A model generated the notes under the pieces. It was not told the origin of the DNA. It ran no database searches and worked only from the letters and a program-made list of their open reading frames with translations. A DNA stretch of 5,927 bases from Zetaproteobacteria bacterium (GTDB lineage: Bacteria; Pseudomonadota; Zetaproteobacteria; Mariprofundales; Mariprofundaceae): positions 1 through 5,927 of the forward strand of contig JAJRVH010000105.1 in assembly GCA_021545625.1 (NCBI GenBank), written 5' to 3'. Positions 4,634-5,927 of this stretch are shown piece by piece; position 1 is the stretch's first letter, and the number at the start of each line of letters is the position of its first letter. The position numbers and the translations under genes are program-made.

Positions 4634-5927
4634 GACTTACCTCCAGCGATCGTCGCGGCCGTCACGTCGGACAGGTCTCCGGCAACGCCGCGCTTGGCGA
4701 TGAACAGCACGCCCGGACTGACATCCTCGCGCACGCCGATATGGCAGCTGAATTCGCCGAGGAAGGTTTTCACCGTATGTTCGCCTTCGGCCAGCCCCTT
4801 GTCGGCCAGTGTCTGCGGATGCACCAGCACATCATCCAGCGCATGCAGCCTGCCCGCCTCGCTGAGCAGCTTCGAGGCGCGCGCCCACATGCCCTCGCGA
4901 TACATCGAATAGCGCGACACGACATCCAGATCGAAGCCCTGCTCCACAGAAGCCGGCAAAAACTCCGCCTTGCGATTCCGCGCCGGGCGCACGAACAGCT
5001 CGTCGTCCGCCTCGCCCCGCCATACGCCGGCCAGTTCGGCGACGTGCTGTGCCGCCCTGTCGCGCAGCTCGTCCATGTTGACGACCGGCACGTCCCGGCC
5101 CATCACCTGCACAAGGCGCATCATCACCTTCCACAGCGGCCTCTCCTGCCCCAGCGAGCGCAGCGGCTGTCTGGCAACGCGCACGCGACCTTCCATGTTG
5201 ATGAACGTCCCGTCGATTTCGGAATAGGCGGCCGCCGGCAGCTGCACCTCGGCGCTGGCGCCAATATCGCCTCCGATCGCGCCGATCTGGATCAGTGGCA
5301 CGCCGGCAAGCGCCGCCTTGGCCGCCGACGGGAACAGCCCGTCGCCCACCGGGTCGCTGCCGATCAGCACCAGCGCATCCAGATCGCCGACCGTGGCTGC
5401 CGCGAACAGATCCCCGGCACTGGTACGGATATCGCCGAATGCCGCGGCAAGCAGCTGCGTATTCATGCCTTCCGGGATCAGATTGCGACCGTCGCAGCCT
5501 TCCTCGGCATGCCCGCATGCCCGCATCAGCAGATCCAGACCATGAATCAGCGCCGCCGCGTCCGCATGCGAACGAATCTCCTCTCCGACCAGCAGCGCAC
5601 AGGTTTCACCCATCAGCGCATCGGCCAGAATCTTGCCCGCCTCGTGACGCTCCGGCACCGCCTGCAGCCAGGCATCCATGCCGGCCGCCGTCCTGCCCAG
5701 ATCCGACACCTGCTGCATGGCCCGCGCAATCACGGCCGGCCAGTCGCGCGGCCGGATCATCGCATCGCGCGCAATCTCCATATTGGTACGATAGTTCATC
5801 GCGCCAATGCGGCTGACGGCCTTGCCCTGATTGCCGCGCTTGCGCAGACGCTGCATCAGCAACGGCAACCGCTGACGCAGATCGGAACCGAGGATCACCA
5901 CCTGGTCTGCGTCCTCGATCTGCTGCG
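4630..5927 (-). CDS. nuoG: NADH-quinone oxidoreductase subunit G, 3' part (C-terminal 431 residues)
   Basis: The frame is open from the window edge, so the true start and the N-terminal ferredoxin-like Fe-S region lie outside; a GTG at 5901 is internal and not a start. The visible 431 residues belong to the molybdopterin-oxidoreductase-like part of NuoG, which in complex I is structural and binds no molybdenum. The segment begins in a Rossmann-like strand and loop (DQVVILGSDLRQRLPLLMQR), followed later by LDALVLIGSDPVGDGLFP. The strongest hallmark is LPAAAYSEIDGTFINMEGR at 5185-5241, matching the family pattern LPaaxyxExdGTfxNxEGR. The last 70 residues (GLAEGEHTVKTFLGEF, later SPGVLFIAKRG) resemble the molybdopterin-dinucleotide-binding beta-barrel of this superfamily. 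The TGA at 4630-4632 overlaps the nuoH ATG. Position directly upstream of nuoH supports NuoG over other molybdopterin enzymes. Confidence 0.93.
   Translation of the reverse strand, partial: QQIEDADQVVILGSDLRQRLPLLMQRLRKRGNQGKAVSRIGAMNYRTNMEIARDAMIRPRDWPAVIARAMQQVSDLGRTAAGMDAWLQAVPERHEAGKILADALMGETCALLVGEEIRSHADAAALIHGLDLLMRACGHAEEGCDGRNLIPEGMNTQLLAAAFGDIRTSAGDLFAAATVGDLDALVLIGSDPVGDGLFPSAAKAALAGVPLIQIGAIGGDIGASAEVQLPAAAYSEIDGTFINMEGRVRVARQPLRSLGQERPLWKVMMRLVQVMGRDVPVVNMDELRDRAAQHVAELAGVWRGEADDELFVRPARNRKAEFLPASVEQGFDLDVVSRYSMYREGMWARASKLLSEAGRLHALDDVLVHPQTLADKGLAEGEHTVKTFLGEFSCHIGVREDVSPGVLFIAKRGVAGDLSDVTAATIAGGKS
4640..4644 (-). promoter_or_regulatory. Ribosome binding site of nuoH inside the nuoG 3' end
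   Basis: GGAGG lies within the last codons of nuoG (encoding the terminal Gly-Gly-Lys) and is followed by a 6-nt spacer to the nuoH ATG at 4633. Together with the ATGA stop/start overlap it supports both the chosen nuoH start and stop-start reinitiation from nuoG. Confidence 0.75.
5507..5527. repeat. Short tandem octamer repeat inside nuoG
   Basis: The plus strand reads GCATGCCC twice in tandem, followed by GCATC, giving about 2.6 copies of an 8-bp unit. It lies within nuoG codons for the segment RACGHAEE. Because 8 is not a multiple of 3, gain or loss of one copy would shift the frame; here the frame is intact. It may well be a chance product of GC-rich coding sequence. Confidence 0.4.

Noticed and set aside
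3548..4912. Plus-strand open frame of 454 codons opposite nuoH and the end of nuoG
   Set aside because: In register with nuoH and explained by the same codon bias; no recognisable motif and no credible ribosome binding site noted.
4832..5518. Minus-strand open frame of 228 codons inside nuoG in another frame
   Set aside because: An out-of-frame shadow rich in Arg, Gly and Ala; the nuoG frame carries the conserved LPAAAYSEIDGT region at the same place.
5899..5901. GTG at 5901 as a possible start of a shorter NuoG-like protein
   Set aside because: The same frame stays open to the window edge and encodes sensible NuoG residues (QQIEDADQ) upstream, so this GTG is an internal valine codon.

Overview
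This window is a contiguous piece of a bacterial respiratory complex I operon (proton-translocating NADH:quinone oxidoreductase). All genes are on the minus strand, so transcription runs from high to low coordinates: nuoG (3' part only, 5927-4630), nuoH (4633-3572), nuoI (3567-3085), nuoJ (3060-2476), nuoK (2473-2168), nuoL (about 2143-155) and nuoM (139-1, 5' part only). This is the canonical G-H-I-J-K-L-M order. I see no insertion, cargo gene, mobile element, RNA gene or CRISPR, and both ends of the window cut through nuo genes.

The DNA is GC-rich and the gene order and protein style suggest a member of the Pseudomonadota (Proteobacteria). NuoI and NuoJ resemble alpha-, beta- and gammaproteobacterial forms in different parts, so I do not assign a class. 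Codon use is strongly biased: TTA, CTA and TCA codons are nearly absent. This leaves long open frames antisense to the real genes, and those should not be read as coding.

Layout: coding density is almost total. nuoG and nuoH overlap by 4 bp (ATGA). The gaps are 4 nt (H/I), 24 nt (I/J), 2 nt (J/K), about 24 nt (K/L, depending on the nuoL start) and 15 nt (L/M). Shine-Dalgarno sequences lie in or across the end of the upstream gene in several places, as expected for one translationally coupled mRNA. I found no internal promoter or terminator.

How the genes work together: in complex I generally, NuoG carries part of the Fe-S chain in the peripheral arm. NuoI holds clusters N6a and N6b, which pass electrons toward the quinone site at the NuoH/NuoB/NuoD junction. 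NuoH, NuoJ and NuoK form the proximal membrane arm that links quinone chemistry to ion movement. NuoL and NuoM are antiporter-like proton channels further out. Key residues of this machinery are visible here: both CxxCxxCxxxC motifs of NuoI, the two buried glutamates of NuoK, and the NuoL channel Glu and Lys. The main oddity is a quinone-site loop of NuoH that appears one residue shorter than usual. I see no evidence of an undescribed system; this is a core metabolic operon.
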